From contig SCMY01000007.1 in the NCBI GenBank assembly GCA_005502805.1, forward strand, positions 62,001-126,000: a stretch of 64,000 nt of DNA, in the 5' to 3' direction. Positions 16,531 to 25,182 of the stretch are shown here, in pieces (the first letter of the stretch is position 1; the number at the start of each line of letters is the position of its first letter). A model generated the notes under the pieces. It saw only the letters and a list, made by a program, of their open reading frames with translations. It did no database searches and was not told where the DNA came from. The position numbers were made by a program, and so were the translations under genes. This DNA comes from Rhizobiales bacterium 2SD. GTDB taxonomy: Bacteria; Pseudomonadota; Alphaproteobacteria; Rhizobiales; Beijerinckiaceae.

Positions 16531-18825
16531 TCAGAACTGGTATTTGAGTGTCGCCTTCACGGTGCGGCCGGGCTCGCTGTAGTAGTCGCGCGGCTGCGGG
16601 CGCGAGAGCGGCACGTTGACCGCGTCCCAGTATTTGCGATCGAAGATGTTATAGACGCCGATCTGCAGTTCGAGGTCGGCGATCTCCGGCATCGGCCGCC
16701 ACCAGGCCGAGGCATTGAAGATCGCATAGCCCGGAGCCTTGAAGCCCGAACCCGCGCTGTTGGTCGAGACGCGATCGCGCTCGCCGGCGACCTTGGCGGA
16801 CACTTCGGCGCCCCAGCGCTCCGTGCCGTAGGCGACGGCGACGATGCCCTGCACCGGCGGGATCGAGTTCAGCCAGGCATGGTTGGTGGTGTCGCGACCG
16901 CGGGTATAGGCGAAGGAGCCGCGCACCAGCCAGTTCGGCGCGAAAGCGTACTGCATATTCGCCTCGACACCGGAGATCTCGGCGCGGGCGATGTTCTGGA
17001 CGCCGACGATGCCGCCTTGCAGATACAGGCCGCCCGCGCCCGCCGGCACGAGCTGCACCGTGTCGATGAAGTTGCGGTAGCGGGTGTGGAAATAGGTCAC
17101 CGAGCCGCCGAAGGCCTTGTCGCCGAAGCGGAAGCCGACATCGATGCCGTTGCCGATCTCGGGACGCAGGTTCGGATCGCCGACCCGCAGATAGGTATAG
17201 GGTCCGCCGAAGCGGCCATAAAGCTCGCTCGCGGTCGGCGCGCGGAACGTCTTCGCCCATTGCGCGAAGACCGTGACGTCCTTCACGACAGGCGCGTTCT
17301 TGAGGATGTCGTACTCGAAGCGGATGCGCGGCGACCAGGCCGAGTCGCTCGAAGCGGGCGGCAGGCCGGAGGGCTGCTGCAGGGCGGCTGGGAGCAGAGG
17401 CACGATGCCGCCGGTATAGCTGGGCGTGTTCTGGGGAACTTCCTCATACCAGTCGTACCGCAGACCCGGCGTGATCCGCAGCCGATCGCCGAGGAAACCG
17501 ATCTCGTCCTGCGCGTAGATGCCGACGAGGCGTCCGTCGATCTTGGGCTGGTCGGCCTGATTGGTGTGCAGATTGTTGCAGGCCGTGAACGCGCCGGTGA
17601 ACTGCCCGGAGGGCGGCCGCGGCGGGCAATTGTCGACGCCGGCCGAGTACTGTTCCAGCGAGGATGCGCGCAGCTCGGTTCCGAAGGTCAACCGATGCGA
17701 GACGGGCCCGGTCTGGAGCGACTTGATGCCATAGGCGTTGAAGCCGTAGGCGTTCTCCTCGTTCTCGTTGTCGCGGGCATAGGGGCCGACAACGCTGGTG
17801 TAGCGCCAGGCATTGGTGAGGTCGTTGCGCTTGATGCGCTGCCAGTAGAGCGTCGCATGGGCTTCGTCGAGGAAGCCGCCCGGCTGCTTGTAGTCATAGG
17901 TGAGCGACACCCGGTTACGCTCGACGTCCTCGCCCGTCTGATGCGCGCCGGGACGATAATTGCCGGTCAGCGAGACCGTGCTGTTTCGCGTCTGGATCCG
18001 GTCGGCGCGCTTGAACAGCTCGGCTGTGAGACCGAAACGATGCGCCTCACCGACCTGCTGATAGATTTTGCCGAGGAAACTGTACTGATTGAAGTCAGCC
18101 GGATTCGGCGCGGTGCGGGTCACGCCGATTGATTTGTCGGAGCCCCGGCTGTCGATCTCGTGCCCGTTCCGGAAGCCGCCCTGGAGCAGGACGGAGGTGT
18201 TGTTCATGCGCGCTGCGACCGCCGCGCTGCCGAACCAGGCTCTGTCGGTGCTGTCATAGCCGGTCTTGGCGAGCGCCCCGAAGGAGCGGCCGTTGCGAAT
18301 GAGGTCCTCGGGATCGAGCGTGCGGACCGCAAGCGCTCCGCCGAGCGCCCCGCCGCCGAGCGTGCTGGCGCCGCTGCCACCACGCAACAGATCGAGCGAG
18401 AACAATGAATCAAAGTCGAAGGCATTGGCGCCAGCCCGACTGACACGGGTGTCGATCAGGAAGGGCTGACGGATGCCGTCGATCGTCGTCAGCACGCGCG
18501 CTCCGTCCAGGCCGCGGACATTGAGCGTGCCGTTCTGGCGGTTGAAGGTGATGCCGGCCTCGACCCGGCTCGACAGGTCGGTCAGGCTCTGGATCTGCTG
18601 CCGGTCGAGCTGTGCACGGGTGGTGGTCGTGGTCGTCGGCCCTTGCAACAGCGGGGCTGTCTCGCGCTCGCCCTGCACATTGATCTGGTCGAGCTGCAGC
18701 TGATCCGTCGCCGGTGGCGCGGGATTGCGTTGCTGCTGGGCGAGAGCCGGCCCGGCCGCCAGCATCAAGACCCCGAGCGCCACGCCGTGGCGCAGCCTGC
18801 TGCAAATCATCCCCATCGCCCGCAT
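16531..18825 (-). CDS. TonB-dependent receptor, heme/hemoglobin/transferrin class
   Basis: An outer-membrane TonB-gated porin of about 764 residues. A signal peptide (GVALGVLMLAAGPALAQ) precedes a possible TonB box (LDQINVQGE), the plug domain (SSRVEAGITFNRQNGTLNVRG), and a 22-strand barrel ending in an aromatic LKYQF. The heme-receptor FRAP box (FRAPTASELYGRFGG) and an NPNL-like DPNLRPE box are present, but there is no histidine between them where heme receptors usually carry one, so the ligand may not be heme. The frame extends to a TTG at 18843; ATG codons at 18825, 18816 or 18810 are likelier starts. An inverted repeat and AT-rich DNA lie upstream. Confidence 0.88.
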   Translation of the reverse strand: MRAMGMICSRLRHGVALGVLMLAAGPALAQQQRNPAPPATDQLQLDQINVQGERETAPLLQGPTTTTTTRAQLDRQQIQSLTDLSSRVEAGITFNRQNGTLNVRGLDGARVLTTIDGIRQPFLIDTRVSRAGANAFDFDSLFSLDLLRGGSGASTLGGGALGGALAVRTLDPEDLIRNGRSFGALAKTGYDSTDRAWFGSAAVAARMNNTSVLLQGGFRNGHEIDSRGSDKSIGVTRTAPNPADFNQYSFLGKIYQQVGEAHRFGLTAELFKRADRIQTRNSTVSLTGNYRPGAHQTGEDVERNRVSLTYDYKQPGGFLDEAHATLYWQRIKRNDLTNAWRYTSVVGPYARDNENEENAYGFNAYGIKSLQTGPVSHRLTFGTELRASSLEQYSAGVDNCPPRPPSGQFTGAFTACNNLHTNQADQPKIDGRLVGIYAQDEIGFLGDRLRITPGLRYDWYEEVPQNTPSYTGGIVPLLPAALQQPSGLPPASSDSAWSPRIRFEYDILKNAPVVKDVTVFAQWAKTFRAPTASELYGRFGGPYTYLRVGDPNLRPEIGNGIDVGFRFGDKAFGGSVTYFHTRYRNFIDTVQLVPAGAGGLYLQGGIVGVQNIARAEISGVEANMQYAFAPNWLVRGSFAYTRGRDTTNHAWLNSIPPVQGIVAVAYGTERWGAEVSAKVAGERDRVSTNSAGSGFKAPGYAIFNASAWWRPMPEIADLELQIGVYNIFDRKYWDAVNVPLSRPQPRDYYSEPGRTVKATLKYQF

Positions 18826-18837
18826 CCTATCGGTGAG

Positions 18838-18880
18838 AAGCAATTCCCCTTGTCAATTGCCTTGCCAAGTCGAATTGCTT
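18838..18880 (-). promoter_or_regulatory. Inverted repeat at the TonB-receptor promoter, candidate operator
   Basis: Perfect 9-bp arms AAGCAATTC (18838-18846) and GAATTGCTT (18872-18880) are separated by 25 bp that contain a further CAATTG and CTTG/CAAG half-sites. They lie just ahead of the receptor start, overlapping where its promoter or leader should be. An iron-responsive regulator is the natural guess for a TonB receptor, but the site does not plainly match Fur, Irr or RirA consensus. Confidence 0.4.
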
Positions 18881-19170
18881 TTTATAATGCCTGAAAACTA
18901 AGACATGCGCCTTACTTTCACCATCAGCGGTTATTAAAACGCTATTTAACTGTCAATAGACTCTGAGTAGAGCGGAATATTACTTATTTATTGCAATTTT
19001 AAACTAAGATTTTCATTGATCTAAACTGAAAGAGCACGCTCCGGGACGGCGCTCATACGGGTTGCCTCGCAAAGCTGTGATGGCCCCGCTCCCGCCGCAC
19101 TCGTGGTCGTGTATTGCAGCGCGAAAAGCGGCTGGCATCATCGCCTCGTCATAGGGACGGATCACTCTTC
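18881..19170. promoter_or_regulatory. AT-rich divergent intergenic region, TonB receptor / amine oxidase
   Basis: About 290 bp of strikingly AT-rich sequence for this genome (for example 18950-19030, with runs such as ATTACTTATTTATTGC). No ORF is credible. It should contain the promoters of the minus-strand receptor and of the plus-strand amine oxidase; TTATAA at about 18881-18886 could serve as a minus-strand -10 element. Confidence 0.4.
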
Positions 19171-20487
19171 ATGCTCGACCGCCGGAGATGGCTGATGGGT
19201 TCGGGAGCGCTGGCAGCAGGCTTCGCCGGCGGATTCGCGCCTGCCCGCGCCGCCGAGCCTGACGTGATCGTGATCGGCGCCGGTGCCGCGGGTATCGCCG
19301 CGGCCAAGCAGCTCCAGGCAGCGGGACGCCCGACCATCGTGCTGGAGGCACGCAGCCGTCTCGGCGGGCGCACCTTCACCGATTCCTCGCTCGGCCCGTC
19401 CTATGACGCAGGCGCAATGTTCATCCACTGGGCCGAGCGCAACCCCTGGACCGAGATCGCCCGCGAGCTCGGCGTGCAGACGCCGAACGAAAGCTGGGGC
19501 GGCGGCTTCCAGCTCTTCCAGAACGGCAGCCCGATGCCGGCCGGCGATCGCGCCCGCCGCCGCGGCGCCTTCGGCGAGATCGACCGGCGGCTGGAGACGA
19601 CCGATCTGCACGAGCGCGATCTCTCTGTCGCCGAGCTGCTGAGCGATCTCGGGCCGGACCTCGCGCCCGTCGCCTCCTCCGGCCTGCTGCTCTCGATCGG
19701 CGAGGAATCGGCCCGCATCTCGGCCCGCGACTATCAGCGGCTCTGGTCGGGCGAGGACTATGTCGTGCCCAGCGGCTACGGCAATCTCGTCGCCCGCTAT
19801 GGCGCCGGCTTGGACATCCGCCTGAACCAGCCGGTCACGGCGATCGATTGGAGCGGCTCGCGCATCGCCGTCACCACCGCCTCGGGAACGCTTCGGGCTC
19901 GCGCCTGCATCGTCACCGTGCCGGTCGGCGTGCTCAAGGCCGCCTCGATCCGCTTCACGCCGCAGCTGCCCGCGCGCACCCGCGACGCGCTCGCCGGCAT
20001 CGGCATGGGCGCCCTCACCAAGATCGCGCTCAAGGTCGAGGGGGACCGCTTCGGCGTGGCACCGGGCACGACCTATTTCGAGGCCGGCGCGGCTGGCCGG
20101 CTGATCAGCTTCGAGCTCTTCCCCGACAATCGCGACCTCGTCATCGGCTATTGTGGCGGCGATTTCGCCCGCGACCTCTCGACTGCCGGCCCGGGCGCGG
20201 CTCGCGAGCAGATCGTCGACCTCCTCGCCGCGATGGTCGGCGGCGACTTCCGCAAGGCAGCCGGCCCGGTCTCCTTCCCGGCCTGGTGGACCGACCCGTT
20301 CTCGCACGGCTCCTATTCGGTCTGCCTGCCGGGCCACGCCGGCGCGCGCGACATCCTGGCCGAGCCGATCGGCGGCAGGCTCTGGTTCGCCGGCGAAGCG
20401 ACCGCCGGCGGCGGCGCCATGACCGCGGGCGGCGCGACCCTTGCCGGCCGCACCGCCGCCGCCGCCGTGGCGCGGCTCAAGGTCTAG
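19171..20487 (+). CDS. Flavin monoamine oxidase family protein, Tat-exported
   Basis: An FAD-dependent amine oxidase of about 438 residues. The likely start at 19171 gives a twin-arginine signal (DRRRWLMGSGALAAGFAGG, then APARA), so the folded, FAD-loaded enzyme would be exported to the periplasm. The dinucleotide-binding motif VIVIGAGAAGIAAAKQL is followed by the GG motif (RSRLGGRTFT), and the C-terminal FAD motif reads RLWFAGEATAGGGAMTAGG. The frame is open to 19114, but that would bury the Tat signal. Substrate is unknown; amines or amino acids are typical of the family. Confidence 0.88.
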   Translation: MLDRRRWLMGSGALAAGFAGGFAPARAAEPDVIVIGAGAAGIAAAKQLQAAGRPTIVLEARSRLGGRTFTDSSLGPSYDAGAMFIHWAERNPWTEIARELGVQTPNESWGGGFQLFQNGSPMPAGDRARRRGAFGEIDRRLETTDLHERDLSVAELLSDLGPDLAPVASSGLLLSIGEESARISARDYQRLWSGEDYVVPSGYGNLVARYGAGLDIRLNQPVTAIDWSGSRIAVTTASGTLRARACIVTVPVGVLKAASIRFTPQLPARTRDALAGIGMGALTKIALKVEGDRFGVAPGTTYFEAGAAGRLISFELFPDNRDLVIGYCGGDFARDLSTAGPGAAREQIVDLLAAMVGGDFRKAAGPVSFPAWWTDPFSHGSYSVCLPGHAGARDILAEPIGGRLWFAGEATAGGGAMTAGGATLAGRTAAAAVARLKV

Positions 20488-20571
20488 GCCCGGAAGCCGA
20501 GACCGGCTCAAGCCAGCACAAGGCTTGCCCAACCCGCCCGGTCTTTGCCACCATGGCCGCGCTGGGGATCG

Positions 20572-21597
20572 ATGCGGAGCCTGATGATGCGCCTGTCGCT
20601 CGTTCTCGCCGGAGTCCTGCTGGCCTCGCCAGTGCTGGCCGCCGGGCCATATGCCAAGTTCTCGGTCGGTAACTGGGCCGGCGGCGCCTTCACCAACAAC
20701 CAGACCGGCGACTTCTCCCACTGCGCGGTTTCCGCAAGCTACAAGAGCGGCGTCACCATGCACGCGTCGCTGAACGGCAATTACGGCTGGAACCTGGGAT
20801 TCTCCAACCGCTCCTGGGGGTTGAAGCCAGGCGATGACGTGCCGATGGAGATGGTCTTCGACCGCAACGACACCGTCCGCATCAATGCCAAGGCGGTGCA
20901 GCCGCAGCTCGTCGTCGTGACCATGCCAGCGAACTCCAACATCGTCCGCGCTTTCCGCGGCGCGCAATTCCTCGAAGCCAACATGCTCGGCGCGCGCTAC
21001 ACCTTCCGCCTGACCTCGACCGCCGAGATCATGCCGGCGCTGCTCGACTGCGTGAAGGCGAACGCCAATCTGAAGGTTGCGCCCGGCTCGCCAGCTCCCC
21101 CACAAGGCGGCGGTACGACCACGGCCGCCGCAACCGACCCGGCGATCCAGCTCGAGGCCGTGACGCTCGCGACCAATTTCCTGCTGAAGACGCAGCTGCC
21201 CGAGCCGAAGGTGCTGAGCGGACCGGAAGCGCCGGCCGGTCTCGGCGGCAACGGCGCCGGCTGGCGGGCCAAGGGCGCGACCGGGCTCGTGCGCGTGCTG
21301 GCCAGTCCGAACCAGAAGGATGTCGATGTCGCCGCCGCGGTCTCCGCCGCCGATGCGCGCAGCTGCCAGGGCAAATTCGCTTCGGGCCGGACCACCGATA
21401 CGGTCGAGGGCAGCAGCGTGCTGCGCGGCTTCTCCTCCTGCGAGAATGGCGGCGACGCCAAATATTCCGAGTTCTATGTGCTGCCGCGCAAGCAGGGTGG
21501 CTTCGTGATGTTCTCGGTCGTGACCACCGGAGACGGCGCGCTGCACCAGCAGCGCCGCGCCGATTTTCAGCGGGCCGCGCTGACCTCGGTGCAATGA
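20572..21597 (+). CDS. Secreted hypothetical protein
   Basis: An unrecognised protein of about 341 residues with a clear signal peptide (MMRLSLVLAGVLLASPVLAA). GGGGA about five bases upstream favours the ATG at 20572; ATGs at 20584 and 20587 are alternatives, and an ATG at 20545 is less likely. The mature N-terminal half (YAKFSVGNWAGGAFTNNQTG and a following Cys-containing segment) resembles proteins of alphaproteobacteria that read SxGxWxGGA, then a Pro/Gly/Thr-rich linker near residue 170, then a C-terminal domain with two cysteines that could form a disulfide. It may be cotranscribed with the DUF805 gene 7 bp downstream. No function can be given. Confidence 0.75.
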   Translation: MRSLMMRLSLVLAGVLLASPVLAAGPYAKFSVGNWAGGAFTNNQTGDFSHCAVSASYKSGVTMHASLNGNYGWNLGFSNRSWGLKPGDDVPMEMVFDRNDTVRINAKAVQPQLVVVTMPANSNIVRAFRGAQFLEANMLGARYTFRLTSTAEIMPALLDCVKANANLKVAPGSPAPPQGGGTTTAAATDPAIQLEAVTLATNFLLKTQLPEPKVLSGPEAPAGLGGNGAGWRAKGATGLVRVLASPNQKDVDVAAAVSAADARSCQGKFASGRTTDTVEGSSVLRGFSSCENGGDAKYSEFYVLPRKQGGFVMFSVVTTGDGALHQQRRADFQRAALTSVQ

Positions 21598-21604
21598 CGG
21601 CGCA

Positions 21605-22069
21605 ATGAAGGACTTCCTCGCGAGCTTCTGGCGCTTCGACGGGCGTCTCGCCAGGCTCGCCTATGCCCTCCGCTGCGTCGTGGTCATCGCCGTCTCCTTG
21701 CTCCTGCTGATACTGGCCATGGAGGTCTTCGGCCTGACGCCGGCGGAGACATCCGGTCCACTCTTCTTCGTCGAGCCCGTCCCCAACTTCATTGTCACGC
21801 TGCTGTTCTATTGGACGGTCATCGCGCTCTCCGCACAGCGCGTGCGGGATATGGGCTTTCCCGTCCTGCCGATCGTCGCGGCGCTGACCGCGCTCGAAGG
21901 GCTCGAGAACCTCGTCCTGCCTCGCATCACGGAGGCGCGCCTTCCCGAACCGCTTGAGATGATGACGCCGGTCGGCGGCATTCTCTCGATCGCTGCCTAT
22001 CTCTGGCTGCTGGTCTGGCCGAGCGCTAGAGCCCGTTCCGATCACCTTGCACCGCAAGTTGATCGGTGA
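21605..22069 (+). CDS. DUF805 family membrane protein
   Basis: A 154-residue inner-membrane protein beginning MKDFLASFWRFDGRLARLAY, which carries the FxGRxxRxxY motif of DUF805 proteins. Four hydrophobic helices are visible (about 22-40, 58-75, 85-95, 120-140). The family has no established biochemical role. It starts 7 bp after the preceding secreted-protein gene and probably shares its message. Confidence 0.85.
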   Translation: MKDFLASFWRFDGRLARLAYALRCVVVIAVSLLLLILAMEVFGLTPAETSGPLFFVEPVPNFIVTLLFYWTVIALSAQRVRDMGFPVLPIVAALTALEGLENLVLPRITEARLPEPLEMMTPVGGILSIAAYLWLLVWPSARARSDHLAPQVDR

Positions 22070-22077
22070 TTCCGTCT

Positions 22078-23004
22078 CTAGAGATCGCGCTCCCAGTTCT
22101 GGCCGACCAGATCCTTCCCGAAGGAATGATGCTTCTCCTCCGCCACCAGCCTGAAGCCTTCGGCGATGTAGATGGCGCGGGCGGCATGCAGGATGTCGTT
22201 GGTCCATAGCACCATGCGGCGATAACCGGCCGCGCGGGCGAAGGCGATCGCCTCCCGCACCAGGCGCTTGCCGAGGCCGAGCCCCTGCGCACGCGTCTCG
22301 ACCAGGACGAGCCGCAGCTTGGCGACTTCGCCGCTCTCATGCACGACGAAGGCCGAGCCGACCGGCTCGCCATCCAGCTCGGCGATGAAACAGCGCTCCT
22401 GCCCCGGCTTGAACTCGCGCAGGAACTTCGCCGCGATCTCCGCGACCAGCGCCTCGAAACTGATGTCCCAGCCATAGACCTCGAAATAGAGCCTGGCATG
22501 AGCCGAGACCACCCAGCCGATGTCGCCGGGGCGGTGCTCGCGGATCGTCACCGAAGGTTGCGGGCTGGCGGCGCCCGACAGCAGCGTCTGAGCCCGCTCC
22601 AGCGCCGAGACGAGGCTCGTCTGCTCGCCCGTACCCAGGCGCGACAGGATCGTGCCGGCCTGTCGGCGCGAGGCCTCGTCGAGCGGCGCGAACGCCTCCT
22701 GCCCGGCCTGCGTCAGCTTCAGCTCATAGGCGCGGCCGTCACCGTCCGCTTTCGCCCGTTCCAGCCAGCCGAGCTCAATGAAGCGCTTCAGCAGGCGCGA
22801 GAGATAGGCCGGATCGAGCCCGAGCTCGCGTGCCAATTCCCCGGCCCGCCAGCCATCGCGCTGCGCCAGTTCGTAGAGTACCCGCCCCTCGGTCAGGCCG
22901 AAGCCGGAGCCGTGCAGGTCTCCGCCCAGCGCCCCGATGAAGCGGGTGTGGAAACGGCCGAAACGGCGGATCGCCGCGATGGCGGGCGTATCGATGGCGG
23001 GCAT
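22078..23004 (-). CDS. MarR-type regulator fused to a GNAT acetyltransferase
   Basis: A 308-residue bifunctional protein. Residues about 1-145 form a MarR winged-helix domain (ELARELGLDPAYLSRLLKRF as recognition helix region; GRAYELKLTQAG as wing). Residues about 150-308 form a GNAT N-acetyltransferase with the acetyl-CoA loop VETRAQGLGLGKRLV. Such fusions are common in proteobacteria, and the acetyltransferase target is unknown. The gene converges with DUF805. An imperfect palindrome 34 bp upstream of the start is a good autoregulatory operator candidate. Confidence 0.9.
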   Translation of the reverse strand: MPAIDTPAIAAIRRFGRFHTRFIGALGGDLHGSGFGLTEGRVLYELAQRDGWRAGELARELGLDPAYLSRLLKRFIELGWLERAKADGDGRAYELKLTQAGQEAFAPLDEASRRQAGTILSRLGTGEQTSLVSALERAQTLLSGAASPQPSVTIREHRPGDIGWVVSAHARLYFEVYGWDISFEALVAEIAAKFLREFKPGQERCFIAELDGEPVGSAFVVHESGEVAKLRLVLVETRAQGLGLGKRLVREAIAFARAAGYRRMVLWTNDILHAARAIYIAEGFRLVAEEKHHSFGKDLVGQNWERDL

Positions 23005-23037
23005 GACCGAGCTCCTCGTCCCGCCACGAGAAACGTC

Positions 23038-23062
23038 ATTTAATGGACAGAGTCAACTAAAT
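23038..23062 (-). promoter_or_regulatory. Candidate MarR operator upstream of the MarR-GNAT gene
   Basis: Arms ATTTAATGGAC (23038-23048) and GTCAACTAAAT (23052-23062) match as an inverted repeat at 9 of 11 positions around a 3-bp centre. The inner TGGAC/GTCAA core resembles MarR-family sites. It lies 34 bp before the ATG, where a repressor would cover the promoter. Confidence 0.5.
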
Positions 23063-23152
23063 TATAGAACGCTCCGAAGCGAAGCGTTCACCGCTCCTTA
23101 ACCTGCCGGGAGCCCAATCGAAGGCTTGGCGGACGCGACGGGTACAAGTGCG

Positions 23153-24016
23153 ATGCGGGTCGATCTTCTGGCCGGAGCCGGCTATGCCGCGCCGGTGCCC
23201 TCCTTGCGAACCCCGACCATCCTCGTCTTCGATTCCGGCCTCGGCGGCCTCACCGTGCTGCGCGAGGTCATGCGCCAGCGCCCGGACGCCGATATCGTCT
23301 ACGCCGCCGACGATGCCGCCTTCCCCTATGGCCGCCTCGATGAGGAGGCATTGGTCGCACGCGTGCTCGCTGTGATGGAGCGCCTCACCGAGCGTTTCCA
23401 TCCCGATCTCGTCGTCATCGCCTGCAATACCGCTTCGACCCTGGTACTGCCGGCGCTCCGGGCCCGCTTCGCCATCCCCTTCGTCGGCACGGTGCCGGCG
23501 GTGAAGCCGGCGTCCGAGCGCACCCGCAGCGGCTTGATCTCGGTCCTGGCGACGCCCGGCACCGTCGCCCGCGACTACACCCATGACCTGATCGAGCGCT
23601 ATGCCGCGAGCTGCGAGGTCACTTTGGTCGGCGCCCGCAACCTCGCCGCCCTGGCGGAAGCGGCGCTGAAGGGCGAGCCGGTCGACGATGATGCGATCGC
23701 CGCCGAGATCGCCCCCTGCTTCGTCGCCCGAAACGGCCGGCGCACCGATGTGGTGACGCTGGCCTGCACGCACTACCCGCTCGTGCTGCCGCGCCTGCTG
23801 CGGCTGGCGCCCTGGCCAGTCGAGTGGATCGACCCCGCGCCGGCGATCGCGCGGCGGACAGCGCAATTGCTCGGGCCGGCATCGCCGCGCCAGGAGCATC
23901 CCTCGACCGTCGCAGTGTTCACTGACGGCACTCGCCTCTCAGGCCCGGCCCATATCGCACTCGCCGGCTTCGGCCTGGCCCGGATCGAGACCGAGCCGCT
24001 GCCGCTCGCAATCTGA
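23153..24016 (+). CDS. murI: Glutamate racemase
   Basis: Converts L- to D-glutamate for peptidoglycan synthesis in the cytoplasm. The conserved motifs FDSGLGGLTVLREV, the first catalytic cysteine in VVIACNTAST and the second in TLACTHYPLVLP are all present, with the usual cofactor-independent fold. The ATG at 23153 gives 287 residues; an in-frame TTG at 23126 would add nine. It is monocistronic, divergent from the MarR-GNAT gene. Confidence 0.93.
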   Translation: MRVDLLAGAGYAAPVPSLRTPTILVFDSGLGGLTVLREVMRQRPDADIVYAADDAAFPYGRLDEEALVARVLAVMERLTERFHPDLVVIACNTASTLVLPALRARFAIPFVGTVPAVKPASERTRSGLISVLATPGTVARDYTHDLIERYAASCEVTLVGARNLAALAEAALKGEPVDDDAIAAEIAPCFVARNGRRTDVVTLACTHYPLVLPRLLRLAPWPVEWIDPAPAIARRTAQLLGPASPRQEHPSTVAVFTDGTRLSGPAHIALAGFGLARIETEPLPLAI

Positions 24017-24079
24017 CCATAATTTGGAACTGTTCTGATCTGGGAGGCCGACGCCGCCGTCTCCACGAGGGAGGACAGA

Positions 24080-24304
24080 ATGAGAAAGCTGATTGTCGCC
24101 ATCGCCCTGGCCTGCAGCGCGATGTTGCTCGGGCCGGGCCTGACCAGTGAAGCCCAGGCCAAGCCGAAGGGCTGGCACGGGCACAAGGGCCATCACTACG
24201 GACACAGTTATGGTCCGCGTCGGCACCATGGCTGGAATCGCGGCCGGCATCTCGGCTGGTACAAGCACCCGCATCACCGCCGCGGCGCCTATTGGCGTTA
24301 TTGA
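24080..24304 (+). CDS. Small secreted histidine-rich protein
   Basis: A 74-residue protein with a signal peptide (MRKLIVAIALACSAMLLGPG, cleavage after EAQA near 28). The mature part is mostly His, Gly, Arg, Tyr and Trp (GWHGHKGHHYGHSYGP and similar) and ends GAYWRY. A GGGAGGACAGA stretch sits just upstream of the ATG and supports the start. The composition suggests metal binding or an unstructured periplasmic protein; function unknown. Confidence 0.75.
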   Translation: MRKLIVAIALACSAMLLGPGLTSEAQAKPKGWHGHKGHHYGHSYGPRRHHGWNRGRHLGWYKHPHHRRGAYWRY

Positions 24305-24354
24305 TGCCGGCTCATTGACATCGCGTGCCGTTTCCCCCATAGGCACCTGCGTCG

Positions 24355-24385
24355 CGCGGCTCCTCACGGGGCCGCGTGGCTTTTT
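24355..24385 (+). terminator. Possible terminator between the His-rich gene and rpsD
   Basis: CGCGGC (24355-24360) and GCCGCG (24371-24376) pair around a 10-base loop, followed by TGGCTTTTT. The stem is short and the T-run offset, so this is a moderate candidate. It could also be part of an rpsD leader. Confidence 0.45.
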
Positions 24386-24490
24386 CCGCACCCGTGATCC
24401 GCTTCTCTTCGGAGGCCGGATCTGTCGCCCCCTGAGACGGGGACAGGAGGGCGCGGTCCTCAAAATCGCGAACCATAGAGGACACGCGAC

Positions 24491-25108
24491 ATGTCGAAGC
24501 GCCATGAGGCGAAGTACAAGATTGACCGCCGCCTCGGTCAGAACATCTGGGGCCGTCCGAAGTCCCCGGTCAACCGCCGCGAATACGGCCCCGGCCAGCA
24601 CGGCCAGCGCCGCAAGGGCAAGCCGTCCGACTTCGGCACCCAGCTGCGCGCCAAGCAGAAGCTGAAGGGCTATTACGGCTCGATCTCCGAGAAGCAGTTC
24701 CGCCGCTACTACGCCGAGGCGATCCGCCTCAAGGGCGACTCGGGTGAGAACCTGGTCGGTCTGCTTGAGCGCCGTCTCGACGCGGTGATCTACCGCGCCA
24801 AGTTCGTCCCGACCGTCTTCGCCGCCCGCCAGTTCATCAATCACGGCCACATCACCGTGAACGGCAAGCGCGTCAACATCGCCTCGTACCAGGTCAAGCC
24901 GGGCGACGTGATCGCGATCAAGGAGAGCTCGCGCCAGCTCGCCATCGTCATCGAGTCGGCCGCCCTCGCCGAGCGCGACGTGCCTGATTACATCGACGCC
25001 GACCACACCAAGTCGACCGCCACCTACACCCGCACCCCGACCCTGTCGGACGTGCCCTATGCGGTGCAGATGGAGCCGAACCTGGTCATCGAGTTCTACT
25101 CGCGCTGA
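24491..25108 (+). CDS. rpsD: 30S ribosomal protein S4
   Basis: A 205-residue primary rRNA-binding protein of the small ribosomal subunit. The N-terminus [20 protein letters not shown] and the S4 RNA-binding domain ([35 protein letters not shown]) are characteristic. The gene stands alone, as it does in many alphaproteobacteria, rather than in the alpha operon, and is followed by a strong terminator. The AGAGGACACGCG sequence before the ATG supplies the ribosome-binding site. Confidence 0.97.
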   Translation: MSKRHEAKYKIDRRLGQNIWGRPKSPVNRREYGPGQHGQRRKGKPSDFGTQLRAKQKLKGYYGSISEKQFRRYYAEAIRLKGDSGENLVGLLERRLDAVIYRAKFVPTVFAARQFINHGHITVNGKRVNIASYQVKPGDVIAIKESSRQLAIVIESAALAERDVPDYIDADHTKSTATYTRTPTLSDVPYAVQMEPNLVIEFYSR

Positions 25109-25153
25109 TCACGACCTGCGGGGTGGTCTCCACCCCGCTTCCGGTCTGTTTCA

Positions 25154-25182
25154 GGAGAGGGCTTCCAGCCCTCTCCTTTTTT
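25154..25182 (+). terminator. Rho-independent terminator of rpsD
   Basis: A perfect 10-bp stem GGAGAGGGCT / AGCCCTCTCC with a 3-base loop is followed by TTTTTT. It overlaps the 3' end of the convergent lyase gene. Confidence 0.92.

Noticed and set aside
19162..21594. 810-residue minus-strand open frame
   Set aside because: Antisense to the amine oxidase and the secreted protein gene; Asp/His/Gly/Arg-rich without domains. The plus strand has signal peptides and motifs.
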